Source: Aquimarina latercula DSM 2041 (GTDB lineage Bacteria > Bacteroidota > Bacteroidia > Flavobacteriales > Flavobacteriaceae). From it: a stretch of DNA of 64,000 bases. The notes beneath the pieces were generated by a model. That model was not told where the DNA came from. It saw nothing but the letters and a program-made list of their open reading frames with translations, and searched no databases. This document shows positions 25,530 to 34,161 of this stretch, piece by piece; within the stretch, counting starts at the first letter, position 1, and each line of letters begins with the position of its first letter. The position numbers were made by a program, and so were the translations under genes. The stretch is taken from the NCBI RefSeq assembly GCF_000430645.1, contig NZ_AUMK01000013.1, forward strand, positions 124,001 through 188,000, given 5' to 3'.

Positions 25530-27077
25530 ATGAAGATGAAAAACAATATAAAATATTTAGCAATTCTGGCATTAGGTTTAGTAGCTTGTGAGCCAGAGTT
25601 TGACAATCCAATTGATGATGCTGGTGTTTATACTAGTGGAGAAGCTGATTTTTCTAATTATGTAGCTTTAGGAAATTCGCTAACTGCTGGTTTTGCAGAT
25701 AATGCTTTGTATATAACGGGGCAAGAGAATTCATACCCAAACATATTATCTCAACAATTTGCTTTAGCAGGTGGAGGAGACTTTACCCAGCCTTTAATGG
25801 CGGATAATGCTGGTGGAGCCTTATTGGGAGGGACTCAGATTTTAGGAAATAGATTGGTATTAGCTTTTGATGCAGATGGTAATCCAGGCCCAACACCTTA
25901 TACAGGCGCGATGCCGACAACTGAAATATCAAATAACCTAGGTGCTTCTTTTAATAACATGGGTGTTCCAGGAGCTAAAAGTTTTCATTTAGCTGCTTCT
26001 GGATATGGAAATGTTGCAGGTGTTGCTGCAGGTTTAGCAAACCCTTATTTTGCTAGATTTGCTTCTTCTGCTGATGCTACAGTTATTGCAGATGCAGTTG
26101 CCCAAAGTCCAACATTCTTTAGTTTATGGATAGGTAATAATGACATCTTAAGTTATGCTACTTCCGGAGGTGTGGGAGAAGATCACAATGTTACTGGAAA
26201 TATAGATCCTACTACTTATGGAGGAAGTGATATTACTAATAGTAATGTTTTTGCTTCTGTTTATAGTAATTTGTTAGATGCTCTTACTGCAAATGGAGCA
26301 AAAGGTGTAGTTCTTAATTTGCCAAGTGTAACATCACTTCCATTTTTTACAACTGTACCAACTAATGCAGTACCTTTGGATGCGCAGACTGCTGCGTTTT
26401 TAAATTCGCAATTTGCTGCTTATAATACTCAAATACTTCCTGGATTGGCGGGACTTGGTGTAATAACTGCTGAAGAAGCTGGAAGCAGACAAATTAATTT
26501 TGTAGCTGGTCAGAACTTTGTAACTATAGTAGATGAATCATTAACTGATATCTCAACAATTATACAAGGAGCTCCTTTTAACTTAGATGCTCAAACAGCT
26601 GGGCTTTTAGGTCAATTAAGACAGGCTACTTCTTCAGATTTAATTCCATTAACATCAGCAGGTAATATAGGTGTTGATCTTACAGGAGACGGTAGTTTGA
26701 TTACTGGGGTTTCTGTTCCTTTAGGAGATGCTGATGTATTGACAGAAGCAGAACAAGCTGCTGTAACTAGTGCTCAGGATTCTTTTAATACTACTATAAG
26801 AGCATTAGCGGCTGCTAATGGTCTAGCTTTTGTAGATGTAAAGTCAATCTTAAGTCAGGCTGCGGGTAGCGGTATTCCTTTTGATTCTGGAGTTGTAACT
26901 TCAACTTTTGTAACTGGTGGTGGATTCTCTTTAGATGGAGTACATCCTACACCAAGAGCACATGCGATTTTAACGAATGCAGTGTTAGAAGAAATCGAAG
27001 AAACTTATGGAGCTACTTTGCCTTCTGTTAATCCTGGAGATTACGGAACTGTTACACTTAGTAATGAGGTGAATTAA
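25530..27077 (+). CDS. GDSL/SGNH-family lipolytic lipoprotein
   Basis: The 515-residue protein has a lipoprotein signal (ILALGLVAC, lipidation at Cys 20). The SGNH hydrolase block I follows (YVALGNSLTAGFADN, Ser near residue 50), then GNND in block III (LWIGNNDILSY) and the C-terminal Asp-His pair (FSLDGVHPTPRAHAI). It is longer than usual because of an insertion rich in Ala/Thr/Gly. The enzyme should be an outer-membrane-attached esterase or lipase. It follows the FadL gene by one base and is followed by a terminator. Confidence 0.94.
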   Translation: MKMKNNIKYLAILALGLVACEPEFDNPIDDAGVYTSGEADFSNYVALGNSLTAGFADNALYITGQENSYPNILSQQFALAGGGDFTQPLMADNAGGALLGGTQILGNRLVLAFDADGNPGPTPYTGAMPTTEISNNLGASFNNMGVPGAKSFHLAASGYGNVAGVAAGLANPYFARFASSADATVIADAVAQSPTFFSLWIGNNDILSYATSGGVGEDHNVTGNIDPTTYGGSDITNSNVFASVYSNLLDALTANGAKGVVLNLPSVTSLPFFTTVPTNAVPLDAQTAAFLNSQFAAYNTQILPGLAGLGVITAEEAGSRQINFVAGQNFVTIVDESLTDISTIIQGAPFNLDAQTAGLLGQLRQATSSDLIPLTSAGNIGVDLTGDGSLITGVSVPLGDADVLTEAEQAAVTSAQDSFNTTIRALAAANGLAFVDVKSILSQAAGSGIPFDSGVVTSTFVTGGGFSLDGVHPTPRAHAILTNAVLEEIEETYGATLPSVNPGDYGTVTLSNEVN

Positions 27078-27107
27078 TTTGCTTTAAGTTATTATATAAA
27101 ATATATA

Positions 27108-27138
27108 AGCCTGCTATTATTTTAATAGCAGGTTTTTT
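27108..27138 (+). terminator. Hairpin terminator after the FadL-GDSL operon
   Basis: CCTGCTATTA pairs with TAATAGCAGG around TTT, followed by seven T. It lies 30 bases after the GDSL stop. Confidence 0.85.
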
Positions 27139-27187
27139 TATTGTATTGTTTTTTGGTAATTTGAGAATCAATCTAAACCTATATATA

Positions 27188-27535
27188 ATGAAATTCTTAT
27201 TAAAAATGATTCTCAGTGCAATTGCTGTATTGGTGTTGGCAGAGATTTTACCGGGAGTTAATGTGGATAGTTATGTTAGCGCTCTTATTGTGGCGGTACT
27301 TTTGGCAGTTCTAAATGCTGTCGTAAAACCTTTGTTGGTTATTTTAACGCTTCCAGTTACTATTGTTACTTTGGGATTGTTTTTATTGGTAATTAACGCG
27401 GCGATAATATTAATAGCAGATCATTTTGTTTCAGGTTTTGGAGTTAACGGTTGGTTATGGGCATTAATATTTAGTGTTTTGTTATCCGTGTTTCAATCTA
27501 TATTGTACTCTATTTTAAAGAAAGATAAAAGCTAA
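27188..27535 (+). CDS. Small four-helix membrane protein, phage-holin superfamily IV (YvlD-like)
   Basis: The start is set at 27188 (MKFLLKMILSAIAVLVLAEI); an ATG 42 bases earlier adds a run of unlikely residues close to the terminator. The 115-residue protein has four hydrophobic segments with the motifs EILPGVNVDSYVSALIVAVL and NAVVKPLLVILTLPVTIVTLG. These define the YvlD / mycobacterial holin IV family, which has mostly chromosomal members of unknown function. It stands between two operons and has no phage neighbours, so a lysis role is not implied. Confidence 0.88.
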   Translation: MKFLLKMILSAIAVLVLAEILPGVNVDSYVSALIVAVLLAVLNAVVKPLLVILTLPVTIVTLGLFLLVINAAIILIADHFVSGFGVNGWLWALIFSVLLSVFQSILYSILKKDKS

Positions 27536-27558
27536 CTGTTTTTCAGGAAGTTAAAACT

Positions 27559-27588
27559 TTGTTGAGTTGTAAAAAAGTATTACTTTTG
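27559..27588 (+). promoter_or_regulatory. Promoter of the trigger-factor gene
   Basis: TTG at 27559-27561 and TACTTTTG at 27581-27588 with a 19-base spacer match the Bacteroidota consensus, 33 bases before the start codon of tig. Confidence 0.7.
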
Positions 27589-27621
27589 CAACCCGATTTT
27601 TAGTACAAAAAAGTAGAGATA

Positions 27622-28944
27622 ATGAATATTTCAAAAGAGCAATTAGACGATTTAAATGCTGTAGTGACAGTAGATATTGCAAAAGCAGATTATAGCGATA
27701 AGGTAGATAACATTCTTAAAGATTATCGCAAAAATGCCAATATTCCTGGTTTTAGAAAAGGCCATGTTCCTATGGGATTGGTAAAAAAGCAATATGGGAG
27801 AGCAGTTTTAGTAGATGAGGTAAATAAATTGTTGCAAGATGCTCTAAATAAGTATCTAACAGAGGAGAAATTAGATGTTTTAGGAAATCCATTACCGAAA
27901 GAGCAAGAAAACTTTGACTGGGATTCTGATGATTATTCTTTTGAATTTGAATTAGGTTTGGCGCCAAAATTTGAGGTAAAACTTAATGGTAAGAAAGCTA
28001 TAACACATTACAAGATTGTAGCTAGTGACGAAATGATCGATAATCAAATCAAAACAATCCAAAAGCAATATGGTAAATTAGTGCCAAAGGATGCTGCAGA
28101 GAAGGATGATTTAATTGCTGGTGCTTTTGTTAACGAAGAAAAAGAAATTAACAATCAAACTACTATTTCTTTAGATAAGATCAAAGGAAAAAGAAACTTA
28201 GATAAGTTTATTGGTTCTAAAGTTGGTGATGTACTTACTTTGAAAACAAAAGGTCTGTTTTCTGATGATCAAGATTTGGCAAATGCGTTAAAATTGAGTC
28301 AAGAGGATGCTAATGGGTTAGAAGTTGAAGTAACTTTTACTATTTCTGAAATTAATAATCAAGAGTTAGCTGAATTAGATCAAGATTTATTTGATAAAAT
28401 TTACGGTAAGGATACAGTAAAAACTGTTACTGAACTTAAGGAAAAGATCAAAGAAGATGCAGATCGCCAGTTTGTTCAGCAGTCGGATCAGCAGTTACTA
28501 AATGATGTGACAGAAAGTGTACTTGAAAACACTAAATTTGATTTACCTGCTGAGTTCTTACAAAAGTGGATTCAAGCTACTGGAGAGCAACCTTTGACAG
28601 AGGATGAGGCGAAAGATGAGTATGAGAAAAGCGAGAAAGGATTACGTTTTCAGTTAATCGAAGGAAAACTAATCAATGATAATAACCTTCAGGTTACTTT
28701 TGAAGAGTTAAAAGAATTCGCTAAAAACCTGATAAAAGGACAAATGGCTCAGTTTGGTCAAATGTCTCCAGAAGATAAAGAGTTAGAAGATATAGCAGCA
28801 AGAATTTTATCTAATCAGGATGAGGTAAAAAGGATTTCTGAGCAACTTATGAGCCAGAAATTACTTGGATACTATAAAGAGAATGTTAAATTGAAAGAAA
28901 AAGAAGTAAGTTTTGATGATTTTGTAAAAGAAGTTTACAAATAA
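27622..28944 (+). CDS. tig: Trigger factor (ribosome-associated chaperone)
   Basis: The 440-residue protein has the ribosome-binding N-domain with the NIPGFRKGHVPMGLVKKQYG signature near residues 38-57. A weakly conserved FKBP-like middle (150-240) and the helical C-domain (DLPAEFLQKWIQATGEQP onward) follow. Trigger factor docks at the ribosome exit and folds nascent chains. The middle domain lacks the strong PPIase signature, as is usual in Bacteroidota. It is followed by a terminator and by clpP and clpX, the usual tig-clpP-clpX order. Confidence 0.96.
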   Translation: MNISKEQLDDLNAVVTVDIAKADYSDKVDNILKDYRKNANIPGFRKGHVPMGLVKKQYGRAVLVDEVNKLLQDALNKYLTEEKLDVLGNPLPKEQENFDWDSDDYSFEFELGLAPKFEVKLNGKKAITHYKIVASDEMIDNQIKTIQKQYGKLVPKDAAEKDDLIAGAFVNEEKEINNQTTISLDKIKGKRNLDKFIGSKVGDVLTLKTKGLFSDDQDLANALKLSQEDANGLEVEVTFTISEINNQELAELDQDLFDKIYGKDTVKTVTELKEKIKEDADRQFVQQSDQQLLNDVTESVLENTKFDLPAEFLQKWIQATGEQPLTEDEAKDEYEKSEKGLRFQLIEGKLINDNNLQVTFEELKEFAKNLIKGQMAQFGQMSPEDKELEDIAARILSNQDEVKRISEQLMSQKLLGYYKENVKLKEKEVSFDDFVKEVYK

Positions 28945-28981
28945 TCAACACATACTAATAAGGAATTTATACTTATATTTA

Positions 28982-29017
28982 GGGCGTTAAACCAAGTTTT
29001 GGTTAACGCCTTTTTTA
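28982..29017 (+). terminator. Hairpin terminator between tig and clpP
   Basis: GGCGTTAAACC pairs with GGTTAACGCC around AAGTTTT, with a following T-run. It separates tig from clpP, so clpP needs its own promoter or read-through. Confidence 0.75.
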
Positions 29018-29045
29018 TAAAAACAAAATTTCAGAAAAAGAACAT

Positions 29046-29720
29046 ATGAATTACGGAAAAGAATTCGAAAAATACGCTACGAAACATCACGGTATCAATA
29101 GTAATTACTATGATCAAATTATAAGTAGTATGTATCCAGTAGGTATGACTCCTAATATTATAGAAGAACGTCAAATGAATGTGGCCATTTTTGATGTATT
29201 CTCTCGATTAATGATGGATCGTATTATCTTTTTGGGTACTGGTATTAACGATCAGGTAGCGAATATTATACAAGCGCAGCTTTTGTTTTTAGAAAGTGTT
29301 GATTCTTCTAAAGATATACAGATATATATAAATTCTCCTGGTGGAAGTGTCTATGCAGGTTTAGGGATTTACGATACAATGCAGTTTATTAAACCAGATG
29401 TGGCTACTATTTGTACAGGAATGGCAGCATCTATGGGGGCTGTATTATTATGTGCTGGAGAAAAAGGAAAGCGTTCTGGATTACCTCATAGTAGAGTAAT
29501 GATTCATCAGCCTCTTGGAGGAGCCCAAGGTCAGGCAAGTGATATCGAAATAACTGCTAGAGAGATATTGACATTAAAAGAAGAACTATATCAAATTATA
29601 GCAAAACATTCAGGTCAGACATATGATAAAGTTTATGAAGATAGTGATAGAGACTATTGGATGAAAGCTGATAAAGCTCTTGAGTATGGTATGATTGATG
29701 AAATACTTACAAGAGAATAA
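29046..29720 (+). CDS. clpP: ATP-dependent Clp protease proteolytic subunit
   Basis: The 224-residue protein has the Ser-His-Asp triad: Ser 129 in [19 protein letters not shown], His 154 in [15 protein letters not shown], and an Asp in the tail region [30 protein letters not shown] is the usual hinge region. ClpP forms two stacked heptamer rings that degrade proteins unfolded by ClpX or ClpA. The clpX gene lies 95 bases downstream. An N-terminal extension of about 25 residues precedes the canonical start, as is usual in flavobacteria. Confidence 0.97.
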   Translation: MNYGKEFEKYATKHHGINSNYYDQIISSMYPVGMTPNIIEERQMNVAIFDVFSRLMMDRIIFLGTGINDQVANIIQAQLLFLESVDSSKDIQIYINSPGGSVYAGLGIYDTMQFIKPDVATICTGMAASMGAVLLCAGEKGKRSGLPHSRVMIHQPLGGAQGQASDIEITAREILTLKEELYQIIAKHSGQTYDKVYEDSDRDYWMKADKALEYGMIDEILTRE

Positions 29721-29815
29721 TATATAATTAAAATAAAAGCAAAGTTTATATTTTGCGCCCCTAGTAATGTTTGTTATAATTTTGAATAGCAAACAAGTTT
29801 TTGAAATAGATAATT

Positions 29816-31048
29816 ATGCCGAAAGAAGATTTAGAATGCTCGTTTTGTGGAAGAAAAAAGCCAGAGACCAATTTATTGATTGCAGGTTTGGACGCTCACA
29901 TATGTGATCGTTGTATTGTTCAAGCTCACGGAATTGTTGTTGAAGAGGCTAGAGATGAAGAGACAGGAGAACTGAGCTCTGAATTAATGCTTCGTAAGCC
30001 TATGGCTATTAAAAAGTTTTTGGATGAATATGTAATTGGTCAAGAATTCACTAAGAAAGTGATGTCTGTTGCCGTATATAATCATTATAAACGTTTATTA
30101 CAGCCAAGTACTGATGATGATATTGAAATACAGAAAAGTAATATCATTATGGTAGGGCAAACAGGTACTGGTAAAACTTTGATAGCTAAAACTATCGCTA
30201 AAATGCTAAACGTACCATTAGCAATAGTTGACGCTACTGTTCTTACTGAGGCAGGATATGTTGGTGAAGATGTAGAAAGTATTCTTACGCGTTTATTGCA
30301 GGCTGCCGATTATAATTTAGAAAAAGCACAGCGTGGTATAGTTTTTATTGACGAGATTGATAAAATTGCACGGAAGAGTGATAATCCTAGTATAACAAGA
30401 GATGTTTCTGGAGAAGGAGTGCAGCAGGCTTTATTGAAGCTGTTAGAAGGAACTGTAGTTAATGTTCCGCCAAAAGGAGGACGAAAGCATCCAGATCAAA
30501 AGTTTATTGAGGTAAATACAGAGAATATCCTTTTTATTGCAGGAGGGGCTTTTGATGGTATCGAAAATGCTATACAGAAGCGATTGAATATGCAGGCCAT
30601 GGGCTTTAGCGCATCTAAGTCAGAGGATACTATAGAGAAGGATAATCTATTACAATATATAATCCCTAAGGATTTAAAAGATTTTGGGTTGATTCCCGAG
30701 ATTATAGGGCGTCTTCCAGTATTATCTCATATGAATCCATTGGATAATCATACATTAAGAGCAATTTTAACAGAGCCTAAGAATGCTATCATAAAGCAGT
30801 ATAAAAAGCTGTTCGAAATGGATAATATCGAATTTACGATTACACCTGGAGCTTTAGATTATATTGTAGAAAGAGCTGTAGAGTATAAGTTAGGAGCTAG
30901 AGGATTACGTTCATTGTGCGAAGCGATTCTTACAGATGCAATGTATGAGTTACCAGAAAGTGAAGAAACTGAATTAAGGGTAACTAAAGATTATGCAGAG
31001 AAAAAACTAAATAAATCTACTATCAATAAACTTAAAGCAGTTTCATAG
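29816..31048 (+). CDS. clpX: ATP-dependent Clp protease ATP-binding subunit ClpX
   Basis: The 410-residue protein starts with the ClpX zinc-binding domain ([10 protein letters not shown] ... HICDRCI, two CxxC pairs). The AAA+ module has Walker A GQTGTGKT near residue 115, Walker [10 protein letters not shown] near 176, and the pore and sensor regions ending at DAMYELPES. ClpX unfolds tagged substrates for ClpP and recognises substrates by adaptors. Length matches family norms. It lies 95 bases downstream of clpP, probably co-transcribed. Confidence 0.97.
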   Translation: MPKEDLECSFCGRKKPETNLLIAGLDAHICDRCIVQAHGIVVEEARDEETGELSSELMLRKPMAIKKFLDEYVIGQEFTKKVMSVAVYNHYKRLLQPSTDDDIEIQKSNIIMVGQTGTGKTLIAKTIAKMLNVPLAIVDATVLTEAGYVGEDVESILTRLLQAADYNLEKAQRGIVFIDEIDKIARKSDNPSITRDVSGEGVQQALLKLLEGTVVNVPPKGGRKHPDQKFIEVNTENILFIAGGAFDGIENAIQKRLNMQAMGFSASKSEDTIEKDNLLQYIIPKDLKDFGLIPEIIGRLPVLSHMNPLDNHTLRAILTEPKNAIIKQYKKLFEMDNIEFTITPGALDYIVERAVEYKLGARGLRSLCEAILTDAMYELPESEETELRVTKDYAEKKLNKSTINKLKAVS

Positions 31049-31073
31049 AGTAAGTTCTTTACCTAATAGAAAT

Positions 31074-31110
31074 AAAAAACTCCTTAGATTTAACATCTAA
31101 GGAGTTTTTT
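31074..31110. terminator. Strong hairpin terminator after clpX
   Basis: AAAAAACTCCTTAGAT pairs with ATCTAAGGAGTTTTTT around a short loop. Its symmetric A/T runs serve clpX (+) and the gene at 31139 (-). Confidence 0.9.
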
Positions 31111-31138
31111 ATTGTGCTTTACAATATATGGTTGGTTA

Positions 31139-31483
31139 CTATTCTTCTTCTTCAGAATATAAAGTCTCTTCTATTTTTTTTGAAATAATTTCCTCAGTGT
31201 TTTTTATAACAAGATCAGTGCTATCTTTAAGGTTTATATCAAAACCATTTTTAGATATTAAAACTTCATAAAATGCAACTTTAGAAGTCTCTCCGTAACA
31301 TACATTATCTAGTTTTGTAGTTTTTGCTGTAGTATTGATTGTCGATAAAGATATATGATTACTTATCAAAGGTAACTCTTTAGAAGTGGTATTCTCTTCA
31401 ATGTTTTTTTCTGTGTTGATTTCCTGTGCACTTGCAGCGATAGAGAACGAAATAAAAACAATACTGAGTAAAAACTTTTTCAT
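31139..31483 (-). CDS. Small secreted protein of unknown function
   Basis: The start is set at 31483 (MKKFLLSIVFISFSIAASAQ), a clear signal peptide; an ATG 36 bases earlier only adds polar residues before it. The mature part of about 95 residues has a single Cys and an acidic end (LYSEEEE). No family is recognised. It is convergent with clpX. About 155 bases upstream lies the motif TACGGTTTTACCACA (minus strand), which also precedes the secreted protein gene at 5184 at about the same distance. Confidence 0.75.
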   Translation of the reverse strand: MKKFLLSIVFISFSIAASAQEINTEKNIEENTTSKELPLISNHISLSTINTTAKTTKLDNVCYGETSKVAFYEVLISKNGFDINLKDSTDLVIKNTEEIISKKIEETLYSEEEE

Positions 31484-31637
31484 ATTTGGGACGTTTGTTT
31501 TGTAACTAACTGAAAACAAATTTAATATGAAAATAAAGGGTACGAAAGATATTTTTTATTTTTTAGACAAATCGTTTTTTTTTGCCGATGAAATACTTGT
31601 TTTTTAACAAAAAACAGAATTTATTACGTATTGTTTT

Positions 31638-31652
31638 TGTGGTAAAACCGTA
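31638..31652 (-). promoter_or_regulatory. Shared 15-base motif upstream of a small secreted protein gene
   Basis: TACGGTTTTACCACA on the minus strand, 14 of 15 identical to the copy at 6051-6065, and 154 bases before the gene start (162 in the other case). A more distant version, TACGTTTTTACCGTA, lies at 38359-38373 near a beta-helix gene. No known regulator can be assigned from sequence. Confidence 0.4.
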
Positions 31653-31708
31653 TTTTAAAAAATAGGTTCTGGGAAATTTACTTCGCTAAATTACAATTTA
31701 TAACATCC

Positions 31709-33241
31709 TTAAATCGAATAAGAATTTACCTTGTTTAATTGTAATAACTCATCAAGATATTTTCTAGAATTAGAAAGCCTTGGGATTTTATGCTGACCTC
31801 CTAATTTGTTATTTTTCTTAAGCCAATCATAAAATAATTGAGGTCTTGCTTTGTTAACCTTTAATATATTTAAAGTAGTGTTGTTATATCTTTTAGCTTC
31901 ATAATCACTATTGATATTCTGAAGGTTTTGATCTAAGATTTTGGTAAACAGCGTAAGATCTTTAGGCTGTTTTTTAAATTCAATCATCCATTCATGAGCT
32001 CCTTTTTCTTTACCTTCCATAAAAATAGGAGCTACTGTATAATCCACAATTTCACAATCAGTATCTTTTGTAGTCTTTCTTAAAGCTTCTTCTGCGTTTT
32101 CTATAATCAATTCTTCTCCAAACACATTAATATGGTGTTTAGTTCTTCCGGAGACCTTAATTCTATAAGGATTTATAGAAGTAAAACGTACGGTATCTCC
32201 AATTTTGTATCTCCATAGACCTGCATTAGTGGTAATTATAACGGCATAATTGATGCCAATTTCTACGTCACTTAAAGAAATTACTTTTTCATTATTTGTG
32301 CCATAGGTATTCATAGGTATAAATTCATAAAAGATTCCATAATCGAGCATTAATAAAAGCTCGGAAGATTCGTTTTGATCTTGAATTGCAAAAAAACCTT
32401 CTGATGCGTTGTAGATTTCATAATACTTAAAGGAATCTCCTGGCAATATTTTTTTGTATTGATCAATATATGGTTCAAAACTAACTCCTCCATGGAAGTA
32501 TACTTCTATGTTATTCCATATTTCGAATAAATGCTCTTGTCCGGTGGTCTCTAGTGCTTGATTTAATAAAACTAGCATCCAAGATGGAACTCCAGCTAGA
32601 CTTGTAACATTTTCTTGAATAGTCTCATTAACGATCGCCGTCATCTTCGTTTCCCAATCACTCATTAAAGAAACTTCATTGCTTGGAGTTGAGCTATATT
32701 CTGCCCAAAAGGGCATATTATCAATGATTATAGCTGACAGATCACCAAAAGAGGTGCCGTTTTCTTTATATAATTCTTTGCTTCCGCCTAACCGAAGACT
32801 TTTTCCTGTAAATAGCTTAGAATTTTCGTTGTTATTAAGATACATGCATAATAGATCTTTCCCTGCGGCATAATGACAATCTTCTAGAGATTCTTGGCTA
32901 ACAGGAATAAATTTGCTTTTTGCATTTGTAGTTCCACTAGATTTGGCAAACCATTTAATTGGGGTAGGCCAATATATATTGTGTTCTCCCAATCTACTCC
33001 GTTCGATCATTTCTTCATAATCTTCATAAGATCTAATAGGAACTCGTTCTTTAAAGGTTTCGTAATTATGGATAGAAGAAAAGTCATAGGTTTTGCCAAA
33101 CTCAGTATTTCTGGCTGTTTCCAGTAGAACATGTAATAATTCTAGCTGTACTTCATTGGGGTACTTAAGGAAGAGCTCCATCTGGTGAAAACGCTTTTTT
33201 AAGAACCAGCTAGCTATAGAATTGACTAAAGGGATTGGCAT
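31709..33241 (-). CDS. GH3 family acyl-adenylate/amide synthetase-like protein
   Basis: The 510-residue protein shows the GH3 family start (YPNEVQLELLHVLLETARNT), the ATP-binding loop IKWFAKSSGTTNAKSKFIP near residue 100, and the later ANL-type regions YEIYNASEGFFAIQ and LWRYKIGDTVRF. In plants GH3 enzymes adenylate carboxylic acids and join them to amino acids; bacterial members are uncharacterised to my knowledge. Length is near the bacterial norm. It is divergent from the DUF2797 gene, with 125 bases between. No obvious partner gene points to the substrate. Confidence 0.9.
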   Translation of the reverse strand: MPIPLVNSIASWFLKKRFHQMELFLKYPNEVQLELLHVLLETARNTEFGKTYDFSSIHNYETFKERVPIRSYEDYEEMIERSRLGEHNIYWPTPIKWFAKSSGTTNAKSKFIPVSQESLEDCHYAAGKDLLCMYLNNNENSKLFTGKSLRLGGSKELYKENGTSFGDLSAIIIDNMPFWAEYSSTPSNEVSLMSDWETKMTAIVNETIQENVTSLAGVPSWMLVLLNQALETTGQEHLFEIWNNIEVYFHGGVSFEPYIDQYKKILPGDSFKYYEIYNASEGFFAIQDQNESSELLLMLDYGIFYEFIPMNTYGTNNEKVISLSDVEIGINYAVIITTNAGLWRYKIGDTVRFTSINPYRIKVSGRTKHHINVFGEELIIENAEEALRKTTKDTDCEIVDYTVAPIFMEGKEKGAHEWMIEFKKQPKDLTLFTKILDQNLQNINSDYEAKRYNNTTLNILKVNKARPQLFYDWLKKNNKLGGQHKIPRLSNSRKYLDELLQLNKVNSYSI

Positions 33242-33366
33242 TTTTTGATGTATCTTTGAGCTGAAATTAGCATTAATATGATTGTGTGATTGACTTTCAT
33301 CGGAAACTAAAATAATAAAAATAATAACATTCTTTTTATAAGATTTAACTTATAACTAAACTTTTT

Positions 33367-34161
33367 ATGCAATATCAGGGAGTACTTACTAAAATGCAGA
33401 CAGAGATAGGGAGTCCAATTCAGTATTATTTAGTGTTTGATTCGGACTTTATCCATGTAAATCAGTTATTGAATAAATCCTTAAGCATAAAATTTATTGG
33501 GTATAAATGTTTGGCTTGCGGCAAAAACAAAAAAATTTATCGACAAGGATATTGTTATGATGATTTTTATAATCAACCTCAGGTTGGAGATTGGGTGATG
33601 CGTCCAGAATTAAGTAAGGCACATTTAGGGATAGAAGATAGAGATTTGGATTTTGAGAAAAAAGCTCAACTTCAACCTCATATTGTGTATTTAGCTAATT
33701 CGAGTAATATAAAAGTGGGAGTTACAAGAAAATCTCAAGTGCCAACGAGATGGATTGATCAAGGAGCGCACGAGGCAATAGAGATTGTTGAGGTTCCCAA
33801 TAGATATTTAGCCGGAATTACCGAAGTTGCTCTTAAGGATCATGTAGCTGATAAAACGAATTGGCGTAAAATGCTTAAGAATGAGATTGAAGATAAGGAT
33901 TTAAAAGAATACCGTGATAAGCTAAAAGAATTCATACCCGAAGAGGCTAAGGAATATTTTATAGATAATAATAAAGAAACAGAACTTGATTTTCCTGTAT
34001 TGGACTACCCTAATAAATTAAAAAGTTTAAATTTAGAGAAAACACCCGAATACTCAGGAATTCTGAAAGGTGTCAAAGGTCAATATCTAATTTTTGAAGA
34101 TGATACCGTTTTTAATGTTAGAAATAATGAAGGGTATGTGGTACAGTTAACCATGCTTTAA
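33367..34161 (+). CDS. DUF2797 family protein
   Basis: The 264-residue protein begins with a nucleic-acid- or ligand-binding-like segment and a four-Cys cluster (CLACGKNKKIYRQGYCYDDF, with a third group later), likely a zinc site. The middle has GVTRKSQVPTRWIDQGAHEA, a GIY-YIG-like strand-loop typical of DUF2797. The function is unknown. A TATCTTTG element (33251-33258) in the preceding region could be its -7 box. The stop overlaps the convergent PLP gene by 4 bases. Confidence 0.88.
   Translation: MQYQGVLTKMQTEIGSPIQYYLVFDSDFIHVNQLLNKSLSIKFIGYKCLACGKNKKIYRQGYCYDDFYNQPQVGDWVMRPELSKAHLGIEDRDLDFEKKAQLQPHIVYLANSSNIKVGVTRKSQVPTRWIDQGAHEAIEIVEVPNRYLAGITEVALKDHVADKTNWRKMLKNEIEDKDLKEYRDKLKEFIPEEAKEYFIDNNKETELDFPVLDYPNKLKSLNLEKTPEYSGILKGVKGQYLIFEDDTVFNVRNNEGYVVQLTML

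Noticed and set aside
27188..27535. Prophage holin
   Set aside because: The family name says holin, but there are no phage genes nearby and the gene sits between core operons; most members are chromosomal membrane proteins.
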